DNA of 64,000 nucleotides, taken from the NCBI RefSeq assembly GCF_019039105.1, contig NZ_JAHPIV010000008.1, positions 62,001 through 126,000 of the forward strand, read 5' to 3'. Each line of letters opens with the position of its first letter. Position 1 is the first letter of the stretch. A program made the position numbers and the translations under genes. Positions 1-8,829 of this stretch are shown one piece after another. Origin of the DNA: Desertibacillus haloalkaliphilus (GTDB lineage Bacteria > Bacillota > Bacilli > Bacillales > KJ1-10-99). Under the pieces are notes generated by a model. The model was not told the origin of the DNA. It was given only the letters and a program-made list of their open reading frames with translations, and ran no database searches.

Positions 1-301
1 CCATTGACTCAACGTCTCGGCCAACATATCCAACCTCTGTGAACTTTGTCGCCTCGATTTTAATAAAGGGAGCACCTACTAATTTGGCTAAGCGACGTGC
101 AATTTCCGTTTTCCCAACCCCAGTAGGACCAATCATTAAAATATTTTTAGGTGTTACCTCATCACGCAGTTGTTCATCTAACAAACTTCGACGGTAACGA
201 TTTCGGAGCGCAACCGCCACCGATCTCTTCGCCTGTTCTTGGCCGATAATATATTGATCTAACCGTTCTACGATTTGACGTGGTGTTAGCCGGTTTTGCA
301 T
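1..301 (-). CDS. hslU: HslU/ClpY ATPase, N-terminal part (partial)
   Basis: Unfoldase of the HslUV (ClpYQ) protease. The gene runs off the left edge, so only about the first 100 residues are present. They start [20 protein letters not shown] and include the Walker A motif GPTGVGKTE, both typical of the family. The ATG at 299-301 has a GGAGG ribosome site about 8 bases upstream. It follows hslV by 30 bases in the same direction, as in the xerC-hslV-hslU-codY operon of Bacillus. Identity is firm; nothing can be said about the missing C-terminus. Confidence 0.95.
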   Translation of the reverse strand, partial: MQNRLTPRQIVERLDQYIIGQEQAKRSVAVALRNRYRRSLLDEQLRDEVTPKNILMIGPTGVGKTEIARRLAKLVGAPFIKIEATKFTEVGYVGRDVESM

Positions 302-331
302 ATCATCATCCTCCACTTTAAATTAAAGTTC

Positions 332-874
332 TCACAGCTCTTCAATGACTAATTCATTATTGGTATAGACACATATTTCACCAGCAGTTTCTAACGCTGC
401 TGTAGCAATGTCCTTTGCTGACAAATGTGGGGCATGCTTTTTGAGTACTCGACCTGCTGATAGCGCGTAATTTCCACCCGAGCCAATAGCTAAAACTCCA
501 TCATCAGGCTCAATCACTTCACCTGTTCCTGACACAAGTAACAAATGGGATTGGTCCATTACAATTAACATGGCTTCTAAACGTCTTAAAACTTTATCAC
601 TTCGCCATTCTTTTGCTAGTTCCACTGCCGCACGCTTTAAGTTCCCATTATATTCCTCAAGACGCCCTTCAAATTTTTCATACAATGTGAACGCATCGGC
701 TACCGATCCTGCAAATCCTGCTAATACCTTTCCATGATAAATCTTTCTGACTTTTTTTGCTGTGTGTTTCATCACAACAGCATTCCCAAATGTTACTTGC
801 CCATCTCCAGACATTGCACAGCGCCCATTATGTTGAACGGCAAAAATCGTCGTTGCATGAAAAGATTGTTCCAT
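332..874 (-). CDS. hslV: HslV/ClpQ protease subunit
   Basis: Peptidase subunit that stacks with HslU hexamers in the cytoplasm. The 180-aa length is normal. Family signatures are the TTIFAV segment near the N-terminus, GDGQVTFG and GSGGNYAL. As in Bacillus CodW, a few residues (MEQSFHA) precede the TTIF segment where the catalytic Thr of enterobacterial HslV lies. For Bacillus CodW an N-terminal serine has been reported as nucleophile, so the active residue cannot be fixed from sequence alone. A GGAGGAG site lies just upstream of the ATG at 874. Confidence 0.96.
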   Translation of the reverse strand: MEQSFHATTIFAVQHNGRCAMSGDGQVTFGNAVVMKHTAKKVRKIYHGKVLAGFAGSVADAFTLYEKFEGRLEEYNGNLKRAAVELAKEWRSDKVLRRLEAMLIVMDQSHLLLVSGTGEVIEPDDGVLAIGSGGNYALSAGRVLKKHAPHLSAKDIATAALETAGEICVYTNNELVIEEL

Positions 875-896
875 ACAATCTCCTCCTTTCCAAGCC

Positions 897-1808
897 TTAC
901 GCTCTTGGGTGATGATTTCGATAGACTTCTTTTAATCGTTCTTTTGTTACATGAGTATAAATCTGCGTAGACGACAAATGCTCATGGCCTAACAACTCCT
1001 GAACCGCTCTTAAGTCAGCTCCTGCATTTAATAAGTGAGTTGCAAACGTGTGTCGTATTACATGTGGGCTTATATTTACAGTTAAAGATGTTTTATTAAT
1101 CCTTTTTTTGAGCATTTCACGGATACTACGCGCCGTTAATCTACCGCCACGATAATTCAAAAACACTCCTCGTTCTTCTGTCTCCTGCGATTTTTTCAAT
1201 AACTCTTTTCTTCCATCTAATAAATATGTATGTAAAGAGTCCAAAGCAAAACTCCCAATTGGAATAAATCGTTCTTTCCTACCTTTCCCGGTAACTAACA
1301 GCGTCCCAATAGAAAAATCAATATCAGAAATGTTCAGCTGCTCGCATTCACTCACACGAATGCCAGTCGCATACAACACTTCAAGAATTGCACGATCCCT
1401 TTGGTTCAGCGGACTTGTGCCAGCAAATGAGGTAAACAATTCCTCGAGTTCTTGTTCATAAAGGAACGTTGGTAATCGACTCGCTCCCTTTGGAATAGCA
1501 GTCATTACAAAAGGATTATCAACAATCCTTCCTTCTCTAACTAAAAACCGAAAAAAACTTCTGAGGCTTGAGACTTTTCGAGCAACAGTTTTTCTCGCGT
1601 ATTGCTTTTCATGCAGCAAGGTTAAATACTTTCGTACGAATACATAAGAAACAGCAGCATAATCAAAAATTAAGTGCTGCTTCATAAACGTAAGGAAGTG
1701 ATCTATATCTTTTTTGTAATTCATTATCGTATGTGGTGAACAGTTCTTTTCAACCTGTAAATAACGAACAAATGAATCCAGTTCTAAGCGAATCGCCTCA
1801 TCGTTCAA
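897..1808 (-). CDS. xerC: Tyrosine recombinase XerC
   Basis: Site-specific recombinase that resolves chromosome dimers with a partner recombinase (XerD/RipX) at dif. The 303-aa protein has an N-terminal SAM-like core-binding domain (about 1-90) and a C-terminal catalytic domain. All catalytic residues are visible: R151 in ATGIRVSE, K175, H249 and R252 in [11 protein letters not shown]275 in LLGHEHLSS and nucleophile Y284. It is followed by hslV and hslU. In Bacillus trmFO normally lies just upstream; here that place holds only a decayed copy. XerC rather than XerD is chosen from the neighbourhood. Confidence 0.94.
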   Translation of the reverse strand: MNDEAIRLELDSFVRYLQVEKNCSPHTIMNYKKDIDHFLTFMKQHLIFDYAAVSYVFVRKYLTLLHEKQYARKTVARKVSSLRSFFRFLVREGRIVDNPFVMTAIPKGASRLPTFLYEQELEELFTSFAGTSPLNQRDRAILEVLYATGIRVSECEQLNISDIDFSIGTLLVTGKGRKERFIPIGSFALDSLHTYLLDGRKELLKKSQETEERGVFLNYRGGRLTARSIREMLKKRINKTSLTVNISPHVIRHTFATHLLNAGADLRAVQELLGHEHLSSTQIYTHVTKERLKEVYRNHHPRA

Positions 1809-1848
1809 CTCAAATCACCTCTTTAGAGCCACTAAAGTCTATCATAAT

Positions 1849-2471
1849 TCAATGACTCTGACAATAAAGTTTACAATTTATTCACAAAATTCTAAACCGA
1901 CACAATGGTACATGTAGTGAGTTGTCATTTTCTTCCTTCTGTGACGAGGTTTTCCCTAGCGATAACAGTCAACATCCGCATTCATTGGTAGGAAATTGTC
2001 TGGACTTTCTGTTGTCATGCCTTTTGTCATACTTCCTAGTATGGTCGTCTCAGGTAAAGTTAAACCATTCAATCCCCATATCCACGAATAATTTTTTCAG
2101 CAACACCCTTTTTAAGTAAGTATGGGAACCAATCAAATAAACGTCCCTAATTAATTATCCTGGTGCAGTTGCCCAACGCCAGATTGGCGCTCATCGGTTG
2201 TGAGAACCTTCAAAATAACTTCCTTTATAGACACGATCTTTGCCACAATAAGTGTATCAATCAAAGAACCGACCGAACTTCCCCTCTGTTATCGGAAAAT
2301 TAGGTAAGCTGCATCACCTTTATTATAAATTTAACGTAATTTCAAATAAAACCTTCGCACGACCAATGCTATCCATTTCAAAGGTCATTGCTGCAACCCA
2401 CCGAAAATATAAATGACGGCTTCATTATCAACTAAACCAGAACTCGTTCCTCAGGTATGGTTGTTTATCAG
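1849..2471 (-). pseudogene. trmFO: Decayed trmFO (tRNA m5U54 methyltransferase) remnant
   Basis: No intact gene lies in the 780 bases between xerC and topA, where Bacillus carries trmFO. Minus-strand translation shows pieces of TrmFO in the right order but in different frames. They are IPEERVLV (like the family's EIPEGPTII), then FEMDSIGRAKV and NKGDAAYL near 2324 (like KGEAAYLNCP), and a KGSYFEG piece (like EIFFEGCMP). The clearest is at 1956-2075, PETTILGSMTKGMTT followed by NFLPMNAD, matching ETALGSMxxYITT and NFQPMNANFG of the family. A shifted frame then reads LLSLGKTSSQKEEN. Stops and frameshifts separate them, and the space is half the usual 1.3 kb, so the gene is both mutated and deleted. 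Family matches are from memory, but the ordered series is hard to explain by chance. Confidence 0.85.
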
Positions 2472-2591
2472 CGTGAATAGTCTTCGGCAATATTGGAAAT
2501 TCCTTTTGCCTTCAGTAGATCGATGCCGCTATTATCATAAACCATCACGTCTCACTGTTCAAGTAAAATGTAACGCTCGACTAGGAAGAAG

Positions 2592-4664
2592 CTAATTTGC
2601 CTCTTCCTTATAGTCACACGATGTACACTGTACATGGACACCTTTCTTTGTTTTCTTCTCAACCAGCAAGCTTTCACATTTTGGACACGGCCGGGCGATT
2701 GGTTTATCCCAAGAGACAAACTCACACTCAGGATAGCGGTCACAGCCATAAAATGTCCGACGCTTTTTACTTTTTCTTTCGACGATATTTCCTTCCTTAC
2801 AATCGGGACATGTTACCCCAATTTGCTTCACAATTGCCTTCGTGTTTCTGCAATCTGGAAAGTTAGAGCAGGCCATAAACTTACCATATCGCCCCATTTT
2901 ATAAACCATTTCGTGACCGCACTTTTCACAATCTTCTCCAGCAGGTTCGTCTTTAATTTCAACTTCTTTCATTTCCTCTTCGGCTACTTTTAATCGTTTT
3001 TCAAACCCTTGATAAAACTGATCGATAATTTCAATCCAGTTTTGGTTTCCCTCTTCAATATAGTCAAGGTCATTTTCCATTTTTGCAGTAAATTCAACGT
3101 CCATAATTTCAGGGAAGAATTCAACAATTAACTCTGAGACGATCTCTCCAAGCTCAGTTGGAACAAAACGTTTATCTTCTAAGGCGACATATCCGCGACG
3201 CTGAATCGTATCAAGCGTTGGCGCATATGTCGAAGGCCGTCCGATCCCTAACTCTTCCATCGTTTTTACGAGTCTTGCTTCAGTGTATCGCGGAGGTGGT
3301 TGGGTAAAGTGCTGATTGGGCGTAATTTCCTCTTTCTTCACTTTTGCTCCTTCTTCTAGGTCTGGTAAAAGGCGATCCTCTTCCTTTTTCCCATCATCAT
3401 TGCCCTCCACATACACTTTCATAAACCCTTGGAATTTGACTTTTGAACCTGTCGCCCGAAACGTCACACCTTCATTTGTTAAGTCAACAGTCATTGTATC
3501 CATAACTGCTGGTGCCATTTCACTAGCGACGAGGCGCTCCCAAATGAGTTTGTAAAGGCGATACTGATCACGAGATAAATAATTTTTAAGCACTTTAGGA
3601 TCCTTTAACACAGAGGTTGGCCGAATCGCCTCATGCGCATCTTGTGCTTTCTTATCTTTTTTGACGGCTCGTTTTCCTTGCCGAGCATACTCTTCGCCAT
3701 ACTGATCAACGATATACTGTTTCGTTTCTTCTTGGGCGGTTTCTGAGATTCGGGTAGAATCGGTACGCATATACGTAATTAACCCGACAGTACCTTCTTT
3801 TCCTAAATCAATTCCTTCATATAATTGTTGCGCGACCATCATTGTTTTTTTGGCACGAAAGTTTAACTTTCTCGCCGCTTCTTGTTGCAAAGATGATGTT
3901 GTAAACGGCGCTACCGGATTACGCTTTCGTTCTCGTTTCTTTACGGATTCGACTAAAAGCGTGTCTCCCTTAAGCCGCTGTAACACTTCATTTACTTCTT
4001 GTTCGGATTTTAACTCAACTTTCTTCCCATCTACTCCGTAAAATTTCGATTCAAAACTTTCTTTTCCAAGTGAAAGCTTTGCTTGAATGCTCCAATATTC
4101 TTCAGGTACAAAGGTTTGAATTTCCTTCTCTCGTTCGATAATCATTTTTACCGCTACGGATTGAACCCGACCTGCACTAAGGCCTTTTTTTACTTTTTTC
4201 CATAGTAAAGGACTAATATTGTAACCAACTAGCCGATCTAGAATACGACGTGCTTGTTGCGCATCAACTAAATCCATATTGATTTGACGTGGTTGTTTAA
4301 ATGCACCCTTTATTGCATCCTTCGTAATTTCATTAAAAACAACGCGACACTTTGAATCTTCTTCAATATTTAAACTATGTGCTAAATGCCATGCAATCGC
4401 TTCCCCCTCACGATCGGGGTCAGCCGCCAGATAGATTTTCTTTACCTTTTTTGCAGCTGCTTTTAATTCTTTTAACACGGGGCCTTTACCACGGATCGTA
4501 ATATATTTGGGGTTATATTCATTTTCAACATCGACACCCGTTTGACTTTTCGGTAAATCCCTTACATGTCCCATTGATGCCTTTACAATATATTTTTTAC
4601 CTAAATATTTACCAATCGTTTTTGCCTTAGCGGGAGATTCAACGATTACTAAATAATCTGCCAT
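2592..4664 (-). CDS. topA: DNA topoisomerase I
   Basis: Type IA topoisomerase that relaxes negative supercoils. The 690-aa protein starts with the TOPRIM domain ([12 protein letters not shown], then [12 protein letters not shown] near 83-93), has the SAGRVQSVA motif, and carries the catalytic tyrosine in LITYMRTDS (Y298). The C-terminus holds three four-cysteine zinc fingers (CEKC..C..C, CPDC..C..C, CPKC..C..C). The ATG at 4664 has a GGGGGAGG site. It lies 111 bases after dprA, the usual Bacillus order. Confidence 0.98.
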   Translation of the reverse strand: MADYLVIVESPAKAKTIGKYLGKKYIVKASMGHVRDLPKSQTGVDVENEYNPKYITIRGKGPVLKELKAAAKKVKKIYLAADPDREGEAIAWHLAHSLNIEEDSKCRVVFNEITKDAIKGAFKQPRQINMDLVDAQQARRILDRLVGYNISPLLWKKVKKGLSAGRVQSVAVKMIIEREKEIQTFVPEEYWSIQAKLSLGKESFESKFYGVDGKKVELKSEQEVNEVLQRLKGDTLLVESVKKRERKRNPVAPFTTSSLQQEAARKLNFRAKKTMMVAQQLYEGIDLGKEGTVGLITYMRTDSTRISETAQEETKQYIVDQYGEEYARQGKRAVKKDKKAQDAHEAIRPTSVLKDPKVLKNYLSRDQYRLYKLIWERLVASEMAPAVMDTMTVDLTNEGVTFRATGSKVKFQGFMKVYVEGNDDGKKEEDRLLPDLEEGAKVKKEEITPNQHFTQPPPRYTEARLVKTMEELGIGRPSTYAPTLDTIQRRGYVALEDKRFVPTELGEIVSELIVEFFPEIMDVEFTAKMENDLDYIEEGNQNWIEIIDQFYQGFEKRLKVAEEEMKEVEIKDEPAGEDCEKCGHEMVYKMGRYGKFMACSNFPDCRNTKAIVKQIGVTCPDCKEGNIVERKSKKRRTFYGCDRYPECEFVSWDKPIARPCPKCESLLVEKKTKKGVHVQCTSCDYKEEAN

Positions 4665-4775
4665 ATTTGTTTCCTCCCCCTTCAGAGATAATTTAAAAAT
4701 CTTCCCTATTATTAAACAGACCTAAAGCTTTTGTCAAACATTAACTGAAAAATACCTTATTATTTGCATATTTGC

Positions 4776-5657
4776 CTATTTTTCTGGAATTAATTCGTTG
4801 ACAATGTCAGTATCTGTCATAACCAATTTTGCCCCTTGTTGTATTAAACGATTTGTACCCATCGATCGTTCCTCTAATACTGAACCAGGCATAGCAAAGA
4901 CTTCACGACCTTGTTCAAGTGCTTGATCCGCTGTAATTAGTGATCCACTCTTCTCTTTCGCTTCTACAATCAAGGTTCCTAAACTGAGACCACTAATGAT
5001 ACGATTTCGCACCGGAAACTGCCAACGTTGTGGTTTTTGGTGTGGTGGGTATTCGGAAAGTAACAAATGCTCACGTGATAGGTGGGCAGCTAATGATTGA
5101 TTCTGCTTCGGATAAATATGAAAAAAACCTGAACCTAACACCGCGATTGTTCTCCCTTGTCCAACCAGTGCGAGCTTATGCGCATATGTGTCAATGCCGA
5201 TCGCAAGCCCACTAATAATTGTCCAACCTTGTCCGATCAGAGGGGTTAGGATTTTTTTCATACTATGTAACCCATTGCTAGAAGGCTGCCTAGTTCCGAC
5301 AACCGCTATTGTCAGCTGATGTTCGAGAAGTTGAAGGTCCCCCATACTATATAACACCCATGGTGGATCATAGATCTGTTTTAACAAGGTTGGGTAGGAC
5401 TCATCAACAATTGTAATTGGAATAATATTCTTGCGTTCATACAAACTTAGCATAAATTGAATCGAATAGGAATGCAAATCTTCATAAAAGTATTGAGCAT
5501 TCTCTGTTTTCATCTTAAATGTTTTCATCAACTCTGCTATGCCCATTGAATAGATCGATTGTAGTGTAGAATCGAATCGAACAAACCGTTGAATCGTTTT
5601 CCAACCAACACCGCGACAACTATGAATATGTATTAGCCTTTCTTTTGCCCCTTCCAC
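4776..5657 (-). CDS. dprA: DNA-processing protein DprA (Smf)
   Basis: Protects incoming single-stranded DNA and loads RecA during natural transformation. The 293-aa protein shows the Rossmann-like DprA core: VVGTRQPSSNG, SGLAIGIDTYAHK, then GSGFFHIYPKQN, FPVRNRIISGLS and the VVEAKEKSGSLIT segment. The length matches Bacillus DprA. The start is a GTG with a weak ribosome site, so the N-terminus is less certain than the rest. It lies downstream of sucCD behind an intrinsic terminator and upstream of topA. Confidence 0.95.
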   Translation of the reverse strand: MEGAKERLIHIHSCRGVGWKTIQRFVRFDSTLQSIYSMGIAELMKTFKMKTENAQYFYEDLHSYSIQFMLSLYERKNIIPITIVDESYPTLLKQIYDPPWVLYSMGDLQLLEHQLTIAVVGTRQPSSNGLHSMKKILTPLIGQGWTIISGLAIGIDTYAHKLALVGQGRTIAVLGSGFFHIYPKQNQSLAAHLSREHLLLSEYPPHQKPQRWQFPVRNRIISGLSLGTLIVEAKEKSGSLITADQALEQGREVFAMPGSVLEERSMGTNRLIQQGAKLVMTDTDIVNELIPEK

Positions 5658-5685
5658 CTCATCTACCCCCTATGATCATCATGAG

Positions 5686-5712
5686 AAAAAGCCCCCATTT
5701 CGGGGGCTTTTT
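5686..5712 (-). terminator. Intrinsic terminator after sucD
   Basis: Short perfect hairpin, AAGCCCCC with GGGGGCTT around an ATTTC loop, followed on the minus strand by a run of T. It lies directly after the sucD stop codon and before dprA. Confidence 0.85.
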
Positions 5713-5715
5713 GAC

Positions 5716-6621
5716 CTATTTATGAGTTGTACACTTTTCTAATAGCCCTTTTTCCTTTAAAACAGAAATGAGTGTTTCACCCATGTCTGATGGAGTTGGA
5801 GCTACTTTTACGCCGCAGCTTTCAAGTGTTTTAATTTTTTCATCAGCAGTACCTTTACCACCAGAAATAATCGCACCAGCATGGCCCATACGTTTTCCTG
5901 GAGGTGCTGTTTGACCACCAATAAAGCCAACAACTGGTTTCTTCATATTTGCTTTAATCCACTCCGCTGCTTCTTCCTCAGCCGTTCCACCAATTTCACC
6001 AATCATAATTACTGCATACGTATCTTCATCTTCATTGAAAAGGTTCAATGTATCAATAAAGTCTGTCCCATTTACAGGGTCACCACCAATACCTACTGCA
6101 GAAGACTGACCAATACCTGCTGTAGATAATTGATGTACAGCCTCATACGTCAATGTACCTGAACGTGAAACTACACCTACATGACCTTTTTTATGAATGT
6201 ATCCTGGCATAATACCAATTTTACATTCTTCAGGTGTAATGACACCTGGGCAGTTTGGTCCCACTAATCTTGTTTTCTTACCTTCCATGTAACGTTTCAC
6301 ATTAACCATATCCATAACTGGGATACCTTCTGTGATACAAATCGCTAAATCTAACTCTGCATCAACTGCTTCCATAATCGCATCAGCTGCAAATGCTGGT
6401 GGAACATAAATGACTGTCGCGTTTGCACCCGTTTCTTTCACTGCATCTTCAACAGTATTAAATACAGGAATACCCTCGATCTCTGTACCGCCTTTTCCTG
6501 GCGTTACACCTCCAACGATTTGTGTTCCGTATTCAACTGCTTGCTTTGTATGGAAGAGGCCTGTTGCCCCTGTAATCCCTTGAACAATTACTTTTGTATC
6601 TTTATTAATCAGGATACTCAT
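5716..6621 (-). CDS. sucD: Succinyl-CoA synthetase, alpha subunit
   Basis: Converts succinyl-CoA to succinate with nucleotide triphosphate formation in the TCA cycle. The 301-aa protein has the CoA-binding Rossmann motif [11 protein letters not shown], the segment [10 protein letters not shown] and the phospho-histidine site GHAGAIISG (H247). It follows sucC with a 19-base gap, and the two subunits act as a complex. The message ends at a hairpin right after the stop. Confidence 0.98.
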   Translation of the reverse strand: MSILINKDTKVIVQGITGATGLFHTKQAVEYGTQIVGGVTPGKGGTEIEGIPVFNTVEDAVKETGANATVIYVPPAFAADAIMEAVDAELDLAICITEGIPVMDMVNVKRYMEGKKTRLVGPNCPGVITPEECKIGIMPGYIHKKGHVGVVSRSGTLTYEAVHQLSTAGIGQSSAVGIGGDPVNGTDFIDTLNLFNEDEDTYAVIMIGEIGGTAEEEAAEWIKANMKKPVVGFIGGQTAPPGKRMGHAGAIISGGKGTADEKIKTLESCGVKVAPTPSDMGETLISVLKEKGLLEKCTTHK

Positions 6622-6640
6622 TCTCCACGTCCCGCCTTTC

Positions 6641-7801
6641 CTATTTCACTAGAGATACGATTTTTTCTGCACCGTCAGCCATTGAATCAGCTGCAGTAAT
6701 ATTTAAACCAGACTCATTTAAAATCTTCTTACCTAAATCAACATTTGTTCCTTCAAGTCGAACAACTAAAGGGATTTCTAATCCCACTTCCTTCGTTGCT
6801 GCAACAACACCTTCAGCGATTACATCACATTTCATGATTCCACCGAAAATGTTAACAAAGATACCTTTTACGTTTTTATCTGAAAGGATAATTTTAAACG
6901 CTTCTGTAACTTTTTCAGCTGTCGCACCGCCCCCTACATCAAGGAAGTTAGCCGGGTCTCCATGATAATGTTTAATGATGTCCATCGTTGACATCGCAAG
7001 ACCTGCACCATTAACCATACAACCGATGTTTCCATCAAGTGAGATATAGCTTAAGTCAAATTTAGAAGCTTCAATTTCCTTTGGATCTTCCTCATCAAGA
7101 TCACGGAATTCTAAAATATCTTTTTGGCGATATAAGGCATTTGAATCGAAATTTAACTTCGCATCAAGAGCCATAACTTTCCCATCACCTGTTGTAACAA
7201 GTGGGTTAATTTCAGCAATTGAGCAATCTTTTTCAGCAAACACTTTATATAGACCCATCATAAATTTAACCGCTTGACCAACCAATTCTTTTGGAAGGTT
7301 GATATTAAATGCTAAACGGCGTGCTTGGAAGCCTTGAAGACCTACAGCAGGGTCAATAACTTCTTTGAAGATTTTTTCAGGAGTCGCTTCTGCCACTTCT
7401 TCAATTTCTGTACCGCCTTCTTCTGATGCCATCATGACGACACGAGATGTCGCACGATCAAGAACAAGACCGATGTAATATTCTTTTTGAATATCACAGC
7501 CTTCTTCAATTAGTAAGCGCTTTACCTCTTTACCTTCTGGACCTGTTTGGTGAGTTACAAGCGTCTTACCGAGAATTTCATCAGCGTATGTACGTACCTC
7601 ATCAAGGTTTTTTGCAACCTTTACACCGCCAGCTTTCCCACGTCCACCAGCGTGAATTTGTGCCTTTACAACGCTTACATCTGAACCTAATTCTTTCGCC
7701 GCTTCTACTGCCTCATCAACAGAAAAAGCAACTTTACCGTTTGGAACAGCAACCCCATACTTACGAAGGAGTTCTTTTCCTTGATACTCATGGATATTCA
7801 T
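6641..7801 (-). CDS. sucC: Succinyl-CoA synthetase, beta subunit
   Basis: Nucleotide-binding subunit of succinyl-CoA synthetase. The 386-aa protein starts [17 protein letters not shown] and has an ATP-grasp domain ([16 protein letters not shown]), the INPLV segment and a C-terminal ligase domain with [11 protein letters not shown]. It is the first gene of the sucCD unit, with a recognisable promoter at 7861-7889 and a GGAGG ribosome site. Confidence 0.98.
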   Translation of the reverse strand: MNIHEYQGKELLRKYGVAVPNGKVAFSVDEAVEAAKELGSDVSVVKAQIHAGGRGKAGGVKVAKNLDEVRTYADEILGKTLVTHQTGPEGKEVKRLLIEEGCDIQKEYYIGLVLDRATSRVVMMASEEGGTEIEEVAEATPEKIFKEVIDPAVGLQGFQARRLAFNINLPKELVGQAVKFMMGLYKVFAEKDCSIAEINPLVTTGDGKVMALDAKLNFDSNALYRQKDILEFRDLDEEDPKEIEASKFDLSYISLDGNIGCMVNGAGLAMSTMDIIKHYHGDPANFLDVGGGATAEKVTEAFKIILSDKNVKGIFVNIFGGIMKCDVIAEGVVAATKEVGLEIPLVVRLEGTNVDLGKKILNESGLNITAADSMADGAEKIVSLVK

Positions 7802-7832
7802 TCTCTCTCCATCCTCCTATCAATTCCATACA

Positions 7833-7856
7833 ATTTCTCATGCATGAGAACATGCA
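7833..7856. repeat. Palindrome with doubled CATGCATG at sucC transcript start
   Basis: TTCTCATGCATGAGAA (7833-7848) is a perfect 16-base palindrome. CATGCATG occurs inside it at 7837-7844 and again at 7849-7856, 12 bases apart. The second copy falls at the start point predicted from the sucC promoter. This is the position and form of a repressor operator, but it could also form a 5' RNA hairpin. The protein is unknown. Confidence 0.5.
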
Positions 7857-7860
7857 TGTC

Positions 7861-7889
7861 TTTATAAACTATTCGCTATGTTTCAACAA
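7861..7889 (-). promoter_or_regulatory. Probable sigma-A promoter of sucCD
   Basis: On the minus strand TTGTTG (7884-7889) and TATAAA (7861-7866) are separated by 17 bases. Upstream lies a very A/T-rich stretch with repeated T tracts (7887-7935), which would suit an UP element or bent DNA. Predicted start is near 7854. Confidence 0.6.
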
Positions 7890-7987
7890 ATCCCTTTTTT
7901 TATTTTATTTTTTTATAAATTTTTTAATTTTTGTCGATTTTTTATTAAAGTTACTGAGATCTCAACAGTGAATAAGCTTCCAACGAT

Positions 7988-8018
7988 AAAAAGAGAAGTA
8001 AGTACACACTCACTTCTC
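7988..8018 (-). terminator. Terminator of the ylqG/ylqH block
   Basis: GAGAAGTAAGT pairs with ACTCACTTCTC with one wobble. On the minus strand it is followed by TTTTTATC. The stop codon of the 93-aa gene lies inside the hairpin, so the transcript ends immediately after translation. Confidence 0.8.
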
Positions 8019-8291
8019 CTTACGTGTAGACTTTTTTATTGGTCTTGTCCCTGTCCAGGAATCATTTCCATAACTGACATTAATAGAAGGGTGCATAAAC
8101 AAACTTTTTGGCGGCGTCACCTTTTCTTTAACCACGTCACACTCACCACTCTTGAACCAACCGATTTGTTCTAAGGGGGCATTTTCCATTTCAACCCAAA
8201 AGTCTCCTGACATAAGTGCTGGGTCTATGTTTTCGTCCCAATGATCGAGTGGCGTCTCCGGGTTGGGGTCAAAATCTCTCTTTTTTTTCAT
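8010..8291 (-). CDS. Hypothetical protein, 93 aa
   Basis: I do not recognise this protein. It starts MKKKRDFDPNPETPLDHW, is acidic and Trp-rich in the first two thirds, and ends in a basic tail (KKSTRKEK). No membrane segment or signal peptide is visible, so it is probably cytoplasmic. The ATG has an AAGGA site within the end of the preceding SASP-like gene, 3 bases away, and a terminator overlaps its stop. This suggests it is the last gene of the ylqG-ylqH unit. A link to sporulation is only an inference from the neighbour. Confidence 0.7.
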   Translation of the reverse strand: MKKKRDFDPNPETPLDHWDENIDPALMSGDFWVEMENAPLEQIGWFKSGECDVVKEKVTPPKSLFMHPSINVSYGNDSWTGTRPIKKSTRKEK

Positions 8292-8294
8292 CGC

Positions 8295-8477
8295 TTAGCT
8301 GTCCTTACCTTCTTTCTCGTCTTCTGTTTGCATAAGAAGTTGCTTTGTCATATCTCTACTACTTGCATCCATTTCTTGGACCGACCGATACATACCAAAT
8401 TCATGCGCAATTTCTTCCTTGTACGTGTTAAGAAAATCTTCTGTCCCTGGAACAAGTAGTAAGTTTTTCATAACCAT
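8295..8477 (-). CDS. Small acid-soluble spore protein-like (alpha/beta type), divergent
   Basis: A 60-aa protein starting MVMKNLLLVPGTEDFL. The segment LLLVPGTE..L...KEEIAHEFG matches the first conserved half of alpha/beta SASPs, including the EIA site where the germination protease GPR cuts. The second half is shortened: DASSRDMTKQLL keeps a trace of the TKRL motif but lacks the usual glycine-rich GSVGGEI part. The start at 8477 is chosen because AAGGAG lies 10 bases upstream; a longer frame upstream has no such site. SASPs coat and protect spore DNA, but whether this one still binds DNA is open. Confidence 0.65.
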   Translation of the reverse strand: MVMKNLLLVPGTEDFLNTYKEEIAHEFGMYRSVQEMDASSRDMTKQLLMQTEDEKEGKDS

Positions 8478-8532
8478 TATAGAACCACTCCTTGTTATTG
8501 TTTTCGGTTGGTTCACAAATAGTATACCCAAA

Positions 8533-8829
8533 TCATCGTTTCCTATCGTTAGCGGATGATTCAATATTTCTGTCGATCCGATAAATAAAAGCAAATACTT
8601 CAGCGACAATTTCATATAGCTCTGGTGGTATCGACTGGTTCAACTCTAACTGACTTAATAGTTGGACCAATGAGGGATCCTCTTGAACCGGAATCTGATG
8701 TTCATTTGCCAACCTGAGAATTTCTTTTGCAACCTCATTATGTCCTTTAGCTATAACTTTAGGAGCGTCCTGAATCGTCTCGTCATACCCGATGGCCACC
8801 GCTGTTGTTTTCTTACCATCTTTTTTCAT
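8533..8829 (-). CDS. ylqH: FlhB C-terminal-domain-like protein (YlqH)
   Basis: A 98-aa protein resembling the cytoplasmic C-terminal domain of the flagellar export-gate protein FlhB. The stretch TTAVAIGYDE, then PKVIAKGHNEVAKEILRLA and IPVQEDPSL..LL, follows that domain closely. It lacks the transmembrane part and the NPTH autocleavage motif that would precede it. It overlaps the end of the large gene 8826-10595, which has a FliK-like C-terminus. The function of free-standing YlqH is not known; substrate-specificity control by analogy with FliK-FlhB is inference. Confidence 0.8.
   Translation of the reverse strand: MKKDGKKTTAVAIGYDETIQDAPKVIAKGHNEVAKEILRLANEHQIPVQEDPSLVQLLSQLELNQSIPPELYEIVAEVFAFIYRIDRNIESSANDRKR

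Noticed and set aside
2552-2866. Overlapping plus- and minus-strand frames around the topA end
   Set aside because: They are shadows of the topA zinc-finger region and the decayed trmFO; none has a ribosome site or a protein-like profile.
7887-7935. T-rich tract near sucC as a replication or integration site
   Set aside because: No iterons, DnaA boxes or attachment duplications are present; it is better explained as A/T-rich DNA upstream of the sucC promoter.
7447-7971. Plus-strand open frame of 174 codons opposite sucC
   Set aside because: It lies almost wholly antisense to sucC, its protein is low-complexity (Leu/Gln-rich then Phe-rich) and there is no ribosome site.
8478-8615. N-terminal extension of the SASP-like gene (106-aa version)
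   Set aside because: The extra residues overlap ylqH in another frame and do not fit the family; AAGGAG is 10 bases before the ATG at 8477.
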